DNA of 64,000 bases from Heterobasidion occidentale (GCA_039111635.1 JBCAQO010000009.1:1674001-1738000), one strand, 5' to 3'; positions 43,985-56,293 are shown, counted from the stretch's first letter. Program-made: numbers and translations. Notes: a model not told the origin generated them from the letters alone.

Positions 43985-46900
43985 CTCCCCCTTGACCTCC
44001 ATAACACTAAGATCTGCCATCAGTTCTTTGTGGTGGTCCTGAGGGATTCCTTTTGTGAGTATATCCGCCAGATTAAGTGCCGAGCTGACATGCTCTATCT
44101 CGAGCTCCCCCCTCTCTACATGCTCCCAGACAAAGTGGTAATGAATATTAATGTGTTTCGCCCGTGAGTGGTTGACATACTTGCGCGTCAAGATGTTCGC
44201 ACTGAGATTGTCGCCATACATCAGGGTAGGACCCGCGACTGGTACCTCCAGCTTGCGGAGGAGCATGCGGAGCCAAATTGCCATCTGCGTGGCACTGGAC
44301 ACGGCGACGTATTCGGCCTTGGTTGTCGAGATTGCAACGGATTGCTGCTTCTTGGAGCTCCAAGTAATAGGTGCACTGGTTAAGAGAAACACCCACCCGA
44401 CGACAAGCGGTGGTTCTGCTCGACCACGTAGTTCGCGTTGAAGTAACTGATAGGGGATAGGCTTGCCCCTTTCCGCGGTATGTGATCCCATGGTCCGCTG
44501 TGCTTTTGAGGTAATGGCACAGATGCTTGAGAGCACGCCAGTGCCGTGTGCCAGGGGCATGCACAAATGAGCCAAGAACTTGGGTAGCGTACAAGATGTC
44601 AGGTCGAGTAGCGACCACAAGGTAGTTGATGGCACCTAAGATTTCTCGGTAGGGTTTGTTGCGGCTCTCGTGGTGCTCTGTGTCGTTGATAGGCTCAAAC
44701 AGTAGACGGTATGCTCCCCCGGAGGGAAGCGGGGTAGATTCGACACTACAGTCAGCCATGCCGGCACGCTCGAGTACCTGGAGGAGAAAACCCTGCTGTG
44801 AGATACGGACTGTACGTGCCACGTGGTCTCTCTCAATTTTGATACCTAGAATCAGCTTGGGCTCCTCGTTCACGCCTCCCATGTCTTTGATACGGTATGC
44901 CTCCGCAAGCTCACCCTTCACGCATTGAACCTCAGCAATGCTCGTTGAGAGGCCCAGGATGTCATCCATATGCGTGAGTGTCACCGTTCGTTCCTTAGCA
45001 GTTGTCTTTGAGTGCGCACAGTAGTCGGAGAAGAATCTGTGGTAGCCCATACGTTGGTATGCTTGATTGAGCTCCAGCCACCAGTTGTTCCCGCCCTGCT
45101 TCGTGCCATAGATGGCCTTATTCAACCGGCACACCCAAGCCTCCTTCCCAGCCTCCTCAAACCCAGTCGGTTGTCACATGTAGATGTTGGAGTCAATAGG
45201 TGCGTTAAGGAAAGCGCTCTCAAAGTCAACCTGCCAGAGCTTTAGGTCAAGAATGGCTGCCAGTGCGAGTGTGGTGCGAACAGTCTCCAGACGGACGACC
45301 ACTGCGGACGTCTACAAGAAGTTGACGCCAAACTTCTGCAAGTACCCCTTCCCGACGAGGCAGGCTTTGCGACCGATCACCCTGCCGTCTCTGTCGAATT
45401 TCTCGGCAAAGACCAAGTAGTAATCCATCAGTTCTGCCCTCTTCGGCAGCGGGACAACATCCCAGACGTTGTATTCTCGCATCTTAGCGAGTTCTCGTTC
45501 TATGGCCTCCTGCCACAGCTCAGGGCGTCTCATTGCTTCCTCGAGTGTCTTGGGTAAGGGGCCATCCGTGGATCCAGCAAGAAGCGCAAGGGGGTCGTTG
45601 TAGGCCTCGGGGTCCACAAACAGGGCATCGTCAGCGTCGTCATCAGCAATGTGTGCGGCAGTGGCCCCGTCGTTGGCCCACTCATTGCCGTCAAGGTGGG
45701 CGTGGGACTCGTGCGTTTCATACTTGCGAGACTCCCGGAGGGCACGCGATGGCTGCAGGAGCCGAGAGGATTGTTGAGGGGCATCAGGAGCTACAAGAGG
45801 GAGAGCATTGGGGCGTGGCGGCATCTTTGGCGCTGTGTCAGGTGAGTCCCGATTTGGGTTTGTGGGTCCCAGTTTGGCATTGGCATCAGTTTTTGCCACG
45901 TCAACAGGTCTCACTCGTCCCTCATCCTCTGTGGATCCTGCTGCCTCTTCCCCATCGCCTCCGTTGCTACCAGAATTCTCCCCCTCAACACAGGTGACAG
46001 GCTTGCGTGACCAGTGCCCGGTACCCTCGTCAAAGACGACATCTTGTGACAGGAAAATGCGGCCAGCGGAAGGCTCGTACAACCGGTAGGATGTGCGGCT
46101 GTAATAGCCAACGAGAACGGCACACACCGTCTTACCATCCAGCTTCGAGCAGCGCTCGTCTGGCACTTTCGCATAGGCCACGGACCTGTAGGCTCGGAGA
46201 TGTTCGACATGGGGGCAGCGCTGGAAGACAACTTCCCATGCAGAGGAGGTGGGGTTGCGGGAGGATGGCACGATATTCGCGATGTAGACAGCAGTTGTGA
46301 AGGCCTCAGCCCACAACTGGGTTGGGAGAGCTCCATCATGCATCATGGAGCACGCATGTTCCACCCAGGTCCGATTGCCGCGCTCCGACACTCTATTTTG
46401 CGCTGGTGAGTACGGTGTGCTAGTCTCATGGATAATCCCTGCTTCCTCACACCAGTTTTTCCACAGTTCATTCACGAACTCCGTCCCATTATTGGTGTGG
46501 ATGTGACAAACCGGGCACCTGGTCTACATCTGGATGCAGGCCACAAAACGTTTCACTGCCGCCAGCGCTTCCTCCACTGCTTTTGACGCCAGGAATGCAA
46601 TGTCTCCCCAGCTGGAGAACCCATTGTGCAATCTGAATGCATAATGTTTGCCCCCAAGTGATGCAGTGGGCATCAGACCAACGAGGTCTCCATGGACGCG
46701 CTCCCCAATCGACGTCTCACGTGGCACCTGCTCGTCAAATAGCCATCGAGACTGGCGCCCCACCATACAGTCCTCGCAGATGGCATCAACGGTCCCGGGT
46801 TTTAGGTCCATCCCATCGACAGCATGCACCATACGCTTCATAGCCTGCATACCGATATGGCTGAGTCATTGGTGCCAAGTTGGTAGGTTGGCTGCTTTGC

Positions 46901-49546
46901 TCTGCGAGGCGGACAGTGCAATAACTTTGTCTGCACAGTGGGCCCTAGCAAGGCGAGCACGTACGATGACGTCGGGTGGCGGCCGGTAAAGGGGAATGCT
47001 GTAAAGGCCTGACTTGGCAGTGTCGCTTTTGAGTACACGCCCACCTGTTGGGCTCGTGATGACAGTATGCCCACCCTCCGTGATGATGCAGAATCCTTCC
47101 CTATCGAACTGACGGGTGGATAATAAATTCTGCCCCATATCGGGTGCATGCAGCGCGGAAAACGTGCGTGTAACCCGCTTACCCTATACCAGGGTGTCCT
47201 TGACCACTACCCCCTTTCCTGCAACCATGAACCCCGAGGGGCCTGCAGCTTGACCGGTCTCTGGTATCGGAAATGCCTCGTAGATAACAAAGTCCTGCCT
47301 GTCCGCAAAGTAATGGTTCATAGCCCTGGAGTCGCTATATGTTGGTAGTGTGCCCGACCGAGCAGTATCAGGGGGATGGGCAATGAAGGCCACGTTCGGC
47401 TCGATTGCCAGTGCCGCATCATGTGTTTCGCTTCTACTCCCACCTCCTCCGCGGTTTTGCCATCTGTTGAACCACTCAGGGCGCCTATGCTCAGCTAATC
47501 CACCATCGGCCCAGCACTTCTCGGTTGGGTGTCCCAGCTTGCCGCAGTGTGAGCAGCATGGCCGTTCCATTGCCACGAGGGCCATGCTGCTGGGAGCCAT
47601 GGTTGCGGTGCCCACTCCTTGCATGGTGCTATGTCGGAGCGCTGATGAGCATGCACCTGCGCTAGGGTCCGAGGGAGGTATTCAGGAAGCTTTGGGGGAG
47701 ACACCAAACAGCGCTAGACGAGTACCGAAGACGCCGACTTGCACCGAACACGGTCGGTCCTACCCGACCGACCGCAAGCCACCGAAGGATGTTCGGCAGC
47801 ACTTGGGTCAGTTTGCCCACACTTCACATACTTACCATAACCACACAGGAGTGTTATGATAGGTGTTTACGAGATCGGAGCCAGTATTCCATGTCGGCCG
47901 ATGTGCTCCGTGAGTCGGTCGGTCCTTATCGCTTATCTTCCCGACTTCCACATGGTCGGTCAAATGTGATCTTGCGCCATTACTTGGCCACCCTGGTCGT
48001 ACATTACTTCTTTCTTATTTTCATTGGTGCTCCAATGCCTGTTCCTGCTACCTACGCTCGGGTGACGGATCCCGAACGTTTGGGATTTCACCATCGCTGA
48101 TTAACTTTTACCTTATCACCTTCGGAACCCATATGGACATCTCACCTACCTTCTTATCTTCTCTGTTTGCTAGGGCTTGGCGCCCATTTGACATCTACTC
48201 TCATTGCTTGTTCGATATTTTACTTAGGGGCTCTGTTTACTATAAAAACCTACATACAACTCTGGAATAAACCAGCTTTCGCACCCCACAAGTTCAGAGC
48301 TCATTCGCACTCGTCTCAACCATTGAAATTGTCTTTATCGACTCCCAAAAACTCATCATCCTCGTCGTTTGGCCTCATTCGCGTTCGTACTCGTCTCTTC
48401 GCTCGTACCCCTCGTCCTCCCTCATATATTGTCAGAGGCCCGTGTGGCTCTTGAAGCACAAAGTTGTTGGTCGCGACACTACCTTCTCGTTACTGAGCGA
48501 ATCCCCGACTCGACCAACCAAATGTTCGGTCGGTGGGAGGCACAGTCCCGGAACCGTTCGGGCGCTATAATCTCATACTCCCTGTTGTTTCTCAGTACGC
48601 CTTTGATTTCTAAAGTCATCACTAACAATTCCTTGTGTATCAGATACTAGCTCCAGCACCCCTGCCTTAGAGGTTGTTTTAGTGTTGTGCTCGGCACTTA
48701 GAGCCACCTCTAGCGTATCAGCGCGCTAGCACAGATCCAGGCTTCCTGGGAGGAGAGGACTGACTCCACAACAAGGGAATCTTGGCAGGTAAGCAGTGTC
48801 ATCACAACAGTGCCCAGGACTCCGTCTACCGGGAACGTCATTAACGCCGTCTGGCAGAACTCCCCCTCCGTAATCCCAGCTCCGGTTTGATTCGCAATGT
48901 CTCGCAACATCCGGAGGGCTTTGAAGTGCTCGGAGACGGCCGTGCCGTCAGAGTACCATGTCAACGCAAGGCGCATCCGCATATCCTGTATGACGATTGG
49001 GTCTCGGAGCTCGAAGCGGTTGCGCAGGGAGCGCCATGCGGCTGCGGCGGTGCAGGAGATGTCCAGTCCAGAACCCGGTATGTCCGCCACGTTCAATATG
49101 ATATGTGCGTGCGCTAACGCGTTGCGTTCCTGCCACTCCCTGTCTATTATCGTGTAGGTCACTGGTGCTGAACTCATGGCCAGGAGGGAAACCGGAAAGA
49201 ACATGGAGAGTAGCGGTGTTGAGGGCGGACTACTGTACGGTGGTGTTTGGGTCGGGGTCGACGTTGGCAATGACACCGGGCTTGTAACTGGAGTGACCGT
49301 GGTTCCTGCGGCGCCAGGCGCCGCGGCCGTTCCTGCTGCTGTGGGCAGTGCGGCGCTTGTTGTTGGTACGGTACTTGTGAATAGTGTGGGCGGTGAGAGG
49401 ACAGTGCCGAGGAGGTACGGTTCAAGACCACGCACCTGGCATATGGTTAAAATGCAGGGCATCCAGTCGGCCCAGTTAGCCATGGTCAGCCTCTCTGCTT
49501 CCGGGAGGATATACACCCTAAGGGACAATGATAGTGCTGCCGACAT
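43979..49546 (-). pseudogene. Ty1/copia gag-pol of element F, split by LTR3 and several frameshifts
   Basis: Gag 49,546-48,721 (NWADWMPCIL near the start) continues after the LTR3 insertion at 47,638 (ASA joined to LRHSTMQG). Then knuckle CCSHCGKLGHPTEKC (about 47,560), a damaged protease (DSRAMNHYF where DSGA is expected, about 47,320), integrase zinc motif and core (46,524-47,149), the third integrase acidic site region (RVSERGNRTW, about 46,390), a linker, RT (LNKAIYGTKQGGNNWW and active site THMDDILG, about 44,970) and RNase H (TSAPITWSSKKQQSV, STTKAEY, ADILTKG) ending EVKGEC-stop at 43,979. Frame changes occur near 44,455, 45,190, 46,500 and 46,870. Confidence 0.88.
47643..48720 (-). repeat. 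Solo LTR3, copy 2, inserted in gag of F
   Basis: 1,078 bp, on the minus strand TGATACGCTAGAGG to GCTCATCA, flanked by the 4-bp target duplication GCGC (47,639-47,642 and 48,721-48,724). Removing it with one GCGC rejoins the Gag frame (CASA-LRHS). Homologous to 28,138-29,226. Confidence 0.9.
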
Positions 49547-49671
49547 GTGGGGATTCGTGCTGGTGTGAAAATTTTCTAGGGGCTTGAGCAGGTTTTGGCT
49601 CGGTATTCTTTGAGTGACAACTTGTGAGTTTTGACGGTGTGATTACTGGTCTCGTTTTTAGATAGCACAGT

Positions 49672-49687
49672 CAGGGCCCATAACCTG
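49672..49687 (-). promoter_or_regulatory. Primer-binding site of copia F, initiator Met tRNA anticodon arm
   Basis: One base after the LTR end, the minus strand reads CAGGTTATGGGCCCTG. Its complement CAGGGCCCATAACCTG spans the whole anticodon arm of initiator Met tRNA. Same type of site as in copies A', B and C although the elements are otherwise very different. Confidence 0.75.
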
Positions 49688-49688
49688 A

Positions 49689-50035
49689 TGTTGAGTGAGA
49701 TCTACGAGACAGTAAAACTAGAATGGAAGAGCTCAGTCGTCACTCAATGTAGAGGGAACATGACTAAATTGAATAGTACCTGCAAGACAGTAAAACCGGA
49801 ATGGAAGAGCTATGTATGGCTTTTAGTATAAGTAAGATAATGTAGGTGACCAAGAAACTCACCTCAGTTGTCACTCAATGTAGAGGGAAAACGACTGAGG
49901 GAGTGGGTGCCAAGCTCGCAAACATAACGGTAAGTCTGCAGGACTAAAATATCAATAAGGAAATAGAGAGGAATATAAGTAGGGAAATAACTAAATATGA
50001 GTCAAGAAAAGACGTAAGGAGGTCATACTTCAATA
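49689..50035 (-). repeat. 5' LTR of copia F
   Basis: 347 bp, TATTGAAG (mutated TGTTGAAG) to CTCAACA on the minus strand. The outer 127 bp match the 3' LTR at 43,858-43,984. Contains two direct repeats of CTCAATGTAGAGGGAA. Confidence 0.82.
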
Positions 50036-50238
50036 CAGAACAGGAACAGGGGCAGGAACCATTCGGGTAACTGTGATGATGTGATCACTGATCAGGGGTA
50101 GAAGATAAGATAAGATAACTGATCGTCTGTTGATGAAGTCAAGGGGTCAGTCACCGGGTATAGGTCATATCTGTTGGTCATAGACCATGTGTCATATGAT
50201 CAGGTGATCATATATCATGTGTTATGAGTCGGCTCTTA
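50036..50238 (-). repeat. LTR2 fragment carrying copia F
   Basis: The first 200 bp of an LTR2 on the minus strand (+ strand ends GGCTCTTAACA at 50,238). Matches 43,700-43,857 and 33,462-33,650. The rest of this LTR is not adjacent because E inserted on the other side of F. Confidence 0.85.
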
Positions 50239-51217
50239 ACAGGGGCCTATAAGAGTTGTCCCCAATGACATACCCCACCTCAACAGAGTAATCAAAAAGA
50301 TTGCTAGAAAAATGTACAGAGTCAATATCAAATAGGACAAGCCTTCACAGAACACATGTTCTCAAACCAGGCAATCAGAAGAATGCACTAAAGGGGACAG
50401 CATATCTATGGTTCACAACATTGTCCAACCATCGCCATCCTTGTGCAAGGAGCCCCCCAAGAGATGTCACATTGACAAGGGGCCATATCCATGACTAGGG
50501 CAGATACGCAGGGTGCGCTTGCAAAACAAAACCTCTTTAAGGCCCCACTCCCCAAAAAAGTCAGTATACAGTGTTTTGCGAACAGAATGTCACTCACCGG
50601 GGACAGATAAAGAGAGCAATGTGCCCATTGCCCCTCCAGCTCCGGGTGCCTAACAAGATGCCTCCGCACCCTAGCCTGATGCATGCAAGGAAGCAACCAA
50701 CAACTCTGCATACACTGAACTTCCACCTCAGACGAATACTTTCCTCACATGGTGTGCAGGCAACACCCTGATGACTTACGTGGCTGTGGCGGCCATGGTC
50801 CCTGTCATCAGCACAGAACAGGGTCTTGACCTGCTGCTCAATGTGGCCACACTTTCTGAGAGGAGGTCCGCATGTGCAGAGACAAACATGTCACCTTTGC
50901 TGGTTCCACAGAGCACAAGTACGTTGGATGCACTATGGGGTAGAGTGTCAAGCGGTTCACAATTGGCAACTCCACTTGAAGGACGTCCCCTTCCAGCAAG
51001 GGGGAGAGCATTAGTTGGGGCTCCAATGGTCAGGAGCGGCAGGATGGCAGGACATGAAGAGGCTGAAGGGGGAGCTGCCATTTATGGCAGGAACCAGGGA
51101 ATGACAGCTCATAAGGAAATCAGTCGTGCAAATACACCAGCACAGAATGTGGGTTGAAGCAACACACCTGCCCTTTTCTCGGGATATTCGTAAAGGGATC
51201 CTGGCTGCGAGACATGG
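50239..51217. other. Region without a recognised gene
   Basis: The longest ATG-started frame (50,771-51,157, + strand, 128 codons) has a low-complexity Ser/Ala/Gly/Arg composition and no recognisable motif; the opposite strand is equally open, so I do not call a gene. Confidence 0.4.
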
Positions 51218-51748
51218 GTGTTAGGAACCTTGCCGTGCATGAGTGCAGGAGATGGGAGGGACTCTTCTATGGCCCCAATGGATACTAGGCCCCCTGGTGC
51301 AGCAGGTGCGACTTGTTCCCTGTTTGAAGCTCATGAGCTGATAGTTAGTACAGAGAAAAAAGGATCTGTGATGGAAAGCATACTTGATCAAGTGTTCAGC
51401 CTTGAATTTGAGTTTCATAGGGTCAAGAGCATGGCCAATGACGTTCCAGTAAGGGTTGTAGAGTCGACAGTATGAGATGTGAAGATGCTGTGCGAGGAAT
51501 TGGACAGAACAGTACTCAAAAGTAGGGAACTTGAGGGGACATTGGCACAGTTGAGGGTCAAAATGGATGAGATGATGGAGGTGATGGAGGACATGACATT
51601 GCAAGGGAGGAACACATTGGAAGGGGGGGAGAAAACAGATGCATATCAGCGAGACAACGTCCTCTTAGTGAGTGTTATTAATCATTTGAAACACACGGAG
51701 ATTAATGCCCGAACAATAGCAGAGGATGGTGAGCATGATTCTCTATGA
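51218..51748 (+). pseudogene. Unrecognised coiled-coil protein fragment
   Basis: A single frame of about 176 codons with one TGA (51,473-51,475, probably from CGA). Its second half is rich in heptad-like Leu/Met/Glu patterns (EELDRTVLKSRELEGTL, VKMDEMMEVMEDM), as in a coiled coil. An ATG is available at 51,239. It sits on the opposite strand beyond the 3' side of the Tnp2 gene, so it could be a second gene of the CACTA element; that is inference. Confidence 0.4.
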
Positions 51749-51779
51749 CTGGGTGGACATACCACATATGAATACTGCG

Positions 51780-52446
51780 CTGCCGGATCCCCTTCATATC
51801 AATGAATCAGGGACGTGTGAGTATTGGAGGACAATCTCAGGCAGAGAAAATGACAGGACAGTCTTACACCCTAGATAGACTGATCCTTGGCCCATGAATG
51901 AAATTGGCTGGGCCCCTCACCTTGCGGAGACCATCCAAAATGATGGCGCGCACTGGAATCCTGGGGTGAAACAAGAGAAATTAGCCAACCTCAAAATACC
52001 CATAATAATTGATGCAATCCACATTACCTTCACAAGCTTGGTGAAGGCGTACAAGAGATCTAAGAAGCCCATAGTTGATCAATCACTTGCAAAGCAGAGG
52101 CAGCGGAGGAACATACAGAAGGCACAGGTCAGCGCATTCTGGATGGTTTGTCCTGTGGATTAAACACTCACTTGGCGTCTTGTGGAAAGCTTATCAGCGT
52201 GCAAAATGTGGTGCGGACGTTTGTGAAGCTGCAGGCCCTGAGTGGGCATTCTTGCATGTGATGATGTATCAGTTGACAGATGAATCTCAGAAGGAGGATG
52301 GACTCAACAATGAAAAGGGCGGTCCTGGTGTGAATCCCAACACCAAGGATGAAGGGCCAATCTCTCACCATGCACAGGGGGGGGGATTGTGTGGGCTGAG
52401 GGCCAGAAGGTTGTGTCACAGAAACCATTTGTCTTGCGACCTCTGA
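51780..52446 (+). pseudogene. Unrecognised protein fragment, Lys/Arg-rich
   Basis: Frame with CEYWRTISGREN, a stop near 51,880, MNEIGWAPHLAETIQ, HWNPGVKQEKLANLK, FTSLVKAYKRSKKP and QRQRRNIQKAQ; a second frame from 52,075 continues with KAYQRAKCGADVCEAAGPEW. The WNPGVKQEKLAN...F..L...Y pattern resembles uncharacterised mushroom-genome proteins linked to transposons, but I cannot name a family. Confidence 0.4.
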
Positions 52447-52929
52447 CGTATTGGGCGCATGAGGTTAGTGTTTTTTGATGCTTCTGTCTGACACACTTAC
52501 TCAATATCTTGGCAGGTCAATGAGATCTTAGAGAAGGTTGATGCTATTGTAAGGGGAAATGCAAGTGTACACGTGCACATCCGTGGAAGCACGAGGGAAA
52601 AAGAACTACCAACCAGTAGAAAGAGTGTGAGCGTGAAGATTCCCCACACGATGATAGACCAGGAATGACTTGCAAACCATCCTGACAGTGACACCCCTCT
52701 CCGTATGGCCAACTTTGAAGTTTAAGAATACACGTGTGCTGAAGAAATGGATAAGGAAGATGTTGCGTGCACCAAGGAATTTAATGATGAAGATATATAT
52801 GGAGGTGCACCTGAGGAGGAAGATTGGGGGGAAGAGGGAGTTCTCTGGCAGATTGATCCACACCTTTACGAAGAATAGATGTATTAGTTTATGTTTTGTC
52901 ATCCAAATTAATGTCCTCGGATTCTTGCG
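52447..52929. other. Region between unknown ORF and Tnp2 pseudogene
   Basis: Only short frames on both strands; nothing recognised. A CACTA terminal inverted repeat might be expected here but I could not identify one. Confidence 0.35.
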
Positions 52930-55880
52930 TTAACTGCAAAAGGTCAAAACCAAGGGAAGAGTGAACTTGCGAGAGGTCCCTACATGGTCTAGCAAGATCA
53001 TGATCCATGCCTTGCACTTCTCAGAAAGGGGGATCTTTGCCAGGGCAAAATACCCACACAGCCAATGTGGTTCAATAATTTCTGGCTTGGAGAATTCCTC
53101 AAAATTCCAAATGCCAATCCCTAGGTCCATTTCCCTGGCATGGTCAATTTGTGAGCACACAAGAGAAAAATGATGAAACTGTATTACTGGTCAGACCATG
53201 GCATTGCCGAGAGGCTATCACTTTTGAAACAAACAATGATAACCAGCATTGTTGATAGGAGGGGTAGGGTAATGTCACAGCGGTCGTGTCACATGTGGAA
53301 AATACTGCGGATACACACCACTTACCGACCCTTGATGAAAGTGTATGAGGTACCCTTGCCTTGATGGGAAGTACACGTACCAAATTGTGTACTGTTGACT
53401 GAGAGGTGCGAGAAGGAAGTGATTGAGGTGCCCACAAAAGGCTCACCAGCATGCCAGTCATCCGTATTGGAGACAAGGTTCACTTGACTTCTCCAAAGGT
53501 TCTGTAGGTATGAGAAGATAAGGCAATATATGTCAACACCATCAATGTCAATTAATTTGAGGTCCACGTGCGTTCCTTGACAAGGAAGCTCAATCTTGTA
53601 AGAATCTAGGGATCATAAATTCAATTAGTGAGTTTTTAATGACATACAGTGGCTGACCTGTTGATCCCTGCTGATATCCACGACTCGCGATTATACTGAG
53701 AAGGAATCTCCTTGTACGATGCTTCTTGTGATCCCCCTTGATGTAATTTTGTAGCTTCTCGATTACTATGTAGTCATTGTCCGTTTTGACAGGGAGCTCC
53801 TCAAGGGATTGTATCTCCAGATCCTGATGAGTCAACAACTTCAATAATCATACTGTGGGGAAAAGACTGACCAGATCATGGATTAAGATGTTCTTAATCC
53901 AGCTCCACATCATGGTAGATTCAAGCTCACCACTGGTATGTCCGTTGGTGTTGACTTTGATAAGTCATCCATTGTTGGCCTCAGGTCTGAACAACCAGAA
54001 GCCATAAATGGGGCCTAGATAATAAATAAACAAATCCCTGTGTGTAAGGAGATAAAAATTAGGGGTTAGATGACAATGCATGAGTGACCACCCGCGGCAG
54101 GCCTATGCGTGAAGTTCTTGGGCCTGCTGAGCTTCATCTGGCATTATGGACTATGTCATCCAGATCCAAATTGTGGTGCACACATTGAGAACCACCTTGA
54201 AGTGATGTTGATAATTACGATCCATGGAGAGGTTGTCCATGGGAATGCTTTTGAGATTAATGTCCTTGCCGGGCTGCCAGGAAAGGTGTGCACAATATGC
54301 TCTCTGATGTTTCCGCAGGATTTTCTCGGTCCTGTAGAAAGCAGCTCCGGCGTTTGTCTGAGTGCTTGGTTTAGGCAAATTACAATCGGGGATTTATCTG
54401 TTATGCTGCTACGTGCAGTACAACGCAATAGGCAGCATGCTCGCAAGGTTGTGCCATTGATTGGCTTTCAAAGAACTCGAGTCCTATAAAAAAAATGTGT
54501 GAGAATCTGTTCTTGTGTGACAAGTGAATCAAAACCTTGAATGGTACTTGACCAATCACAGACGGACACCAAATAAACCCTAGGAATTTCTCCAACTTCT
54601 TGGATGGATTGTTGGTACAACTGCAATGCATCAGTATCCCACTGCCAACTATTATTTGCTATACAATGTGCTTGACCTCTCCTAGAAGTTTCATAGCATA
54701 TTCAGTAGGGATGGACTGATAGAGATGAAACCTCACTAAGAAATACAGCATGCATGAAATCCACTGGCAAATCACATGCCGGTATCCATCCAGGCAGTGC
54801 AGTGATAGTTGACCAGCTGACTCCATGCTGCTCCACTATTCGTGCATGTTCCTCAGGACCGGCATCATTCCACAGGTAAGCATACTTGACAAAGCAGCGG
54901 TTGTCTCACATAATGAACTCTGCAGTAAATGAAACACTCAAATGTTGTGGAAGAATTAATTGCATTAATTGACTCACTATCATGCATGAAACAATCCTTG
55001 CTGACAAGTGACGAGAAGGTCTGGTAGCAGAAGGTGCACATGAAGTCTTTGGACTTCACGATACAAAGACTGGTTAGCTTGCAGCTAGCCGGTAAGTCCG
55101 AGGTGTTCATAACATGCCATGTACAGGGAACCTTTTGGTGGCCGGTTTCCCATGGATGTGCATGGTAACACCTGGGAGAAGAGAGGTGAGTCCATTGGTC
55201 ACGGATCTCTGCTTCCTCCCCTTCACGCCAACAATGTATGCACCTTTGTACAGCTCCTGCATTTCCTTGATGAGCAGCTCCATGATTCCATTAAGTTGTT
55301 CCAAGGTAGGTTCATGAGGCCCCGGAATGACATAGTACAGCAATGTTTCTTGCACCAAGAAATGCTTGGATCTCGGATTGTTAAGGATGGTGATGTAGAT
55401 GGCACTGGTGGAGTACGTGTGCGAGCGCTTTGTCAGTGAGAACCTGGAGGAAACTAATCAACAAAAAGGACAAAGGAGCAGTCTCGCAGATACACCAGTC
55501 AATGTTGATGGAGAATAGCAAACCACAGGGTAAGGATATGAACTGCTGCCATTTCTCTTTCACTAACATGTTCTCAAACCCCCATCTAGACTCGGCGCTA
55601 CTAACCTTTCAACATTTGAGGCCCCAAGACACAGCATGCCAGCGCCAGCCATCACTTATGTTGCCAAGAATTTTGTGGGGGTTTTCATATGCATTAAATG
55701 GGTTGGCTGGTTCATCCACAGGCTCCACCTCACCGGGGTTGTCCGTTCCTGGTCTCCTCAAAGATTGGAACTCTTGGTACTTACTGGGATGAAGAAGGAA
55801 ATGTTGGAGCATGGGCTTTATTAGGGCGGTTGGAAGGACTCTGCAAGGTATTCTCTTGAGGCTGCCATCTGTAAGTACTT
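52930..55880 (-). pseudogene. CACTA (En/Spm) transposase, Tnp2 family, degenerate
   Basis: Read down the minus strand in several frames: the N-terminal region IKPMLQHFLLHPSKYQEF and NISDGWRWHA (55,850-55,620); LFSINIDW (about 55,505); TLLYYVIPGPHEPTLEQLNG with LLIKEMQELYKG (55,345-55,240); DLPASCKLTSL and the Cys pair FMCTFC (55,090-55,015); GVSWSTITALPGWIP, VDFMHAVFL (about 54,815-54,730); RACRGWSLMHCHLTPNFY, YLGPIYGFWLF and NNGWLIKVNTNGHTSGELE (54,110-53,910); then the C-terminal region to about 52,930. This order is that of Transposase_21 (Tnp2) proteins. Many stops and shifts; not functional. Confidence 0.85.
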
Positions 55881-55884
55881 TGCT

Positions 55885-56280
55885 ATCATACAGAAGACTC
55901 CGAAAATGTCTGGCCTAACCCGCCAACTCTCCTGCCTTCTCCACCCACTGACCCCACCACTCGTACCTGCTGGGAATGTGGACGCGCCGGCCATCTCGTC
56001 GTGGGATGTCCAATTGTGGGCATTAGACAGAGAACGGACGTTACGACGTGCGGCTTTCTTCAAGACTATGACAGGCATCACATACAGTCCCGTTGACTTT
56101 GTCTGCAGATGGATCGGACGGCTGAGGAATACGGGTACCACAAGCAGGCGTTGGACCAACTGATCAACACTGCCAACTGGACCGGGTACCCCGCCCGCAA
56201 CATCCCCACCTTTGACGAGGCCCACACAAGGAAACCCCCCCCTATCATTGGTGTACCCGCCAAACACCGAAGACTTGTAT
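55885..56280 (+). pseudogene. Gag-like protein with CCHC zinc knuckle, next to an LTR1
   Basis: Plus-strand frame TEDSENVWPNPPTLLPSPP, then knuckle TCWECGRAGHLVVGCP (55,965-56,012), running to a stop at about 56,096. A second segment (MDRTAEEYGYHKQALDQL, IPTFDEAHTRKPPPIIG, KHRRLV-stop, to 56,280) follows in another frame, possibly after an intron (CTGCAG just before the Met). It ends against a purine tract and a 3' LTR1, so this may be the internal 3' end of an LTR1 element whose proteins end with a knuckle instead of pol. Confidence 0.5.
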
Positions 56281-56293
56281 AGAGAGGGGGTAG
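56281..56293 (+). promoter_or_regulatory. Polypurine tract before LTR1
   Basis: AGAGAGGGGGTAG immediately before TGTTAGG. Position and composition fit the plus-strand primer site of an LTR retrotransposon, which would make the next LTR1 a 3' LTR. Confidence 0.6.

Larger units (their letters stand above)
43858..50035 (-). mobile_element. Ty1/copia retrotransposon F (second copia family)
   Basis: Minus-strand element with 5' LTR 49,689-50,035 and a 3' LTR cut by element E after 127 bp (43,858-43,984). Between them lie a primer site, gag-pol and a polypurine tract. It is inserted in an LTR2 fragment (50,036-50,238). Only distantly related to copies A-C. Confidence 0.88.

Noticed and set aside
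47643..48720. Intron in the gag gene of copia F
   Set aside because: TG...CA ends, a 4-bp GCGC target repeat and a second copy elsewhere show it is a solo LTR.
50771..51157. 128-codon frame with ATG as a host gene
   Set aside because: No motif, and the opposite strand is equally open over most of its length.
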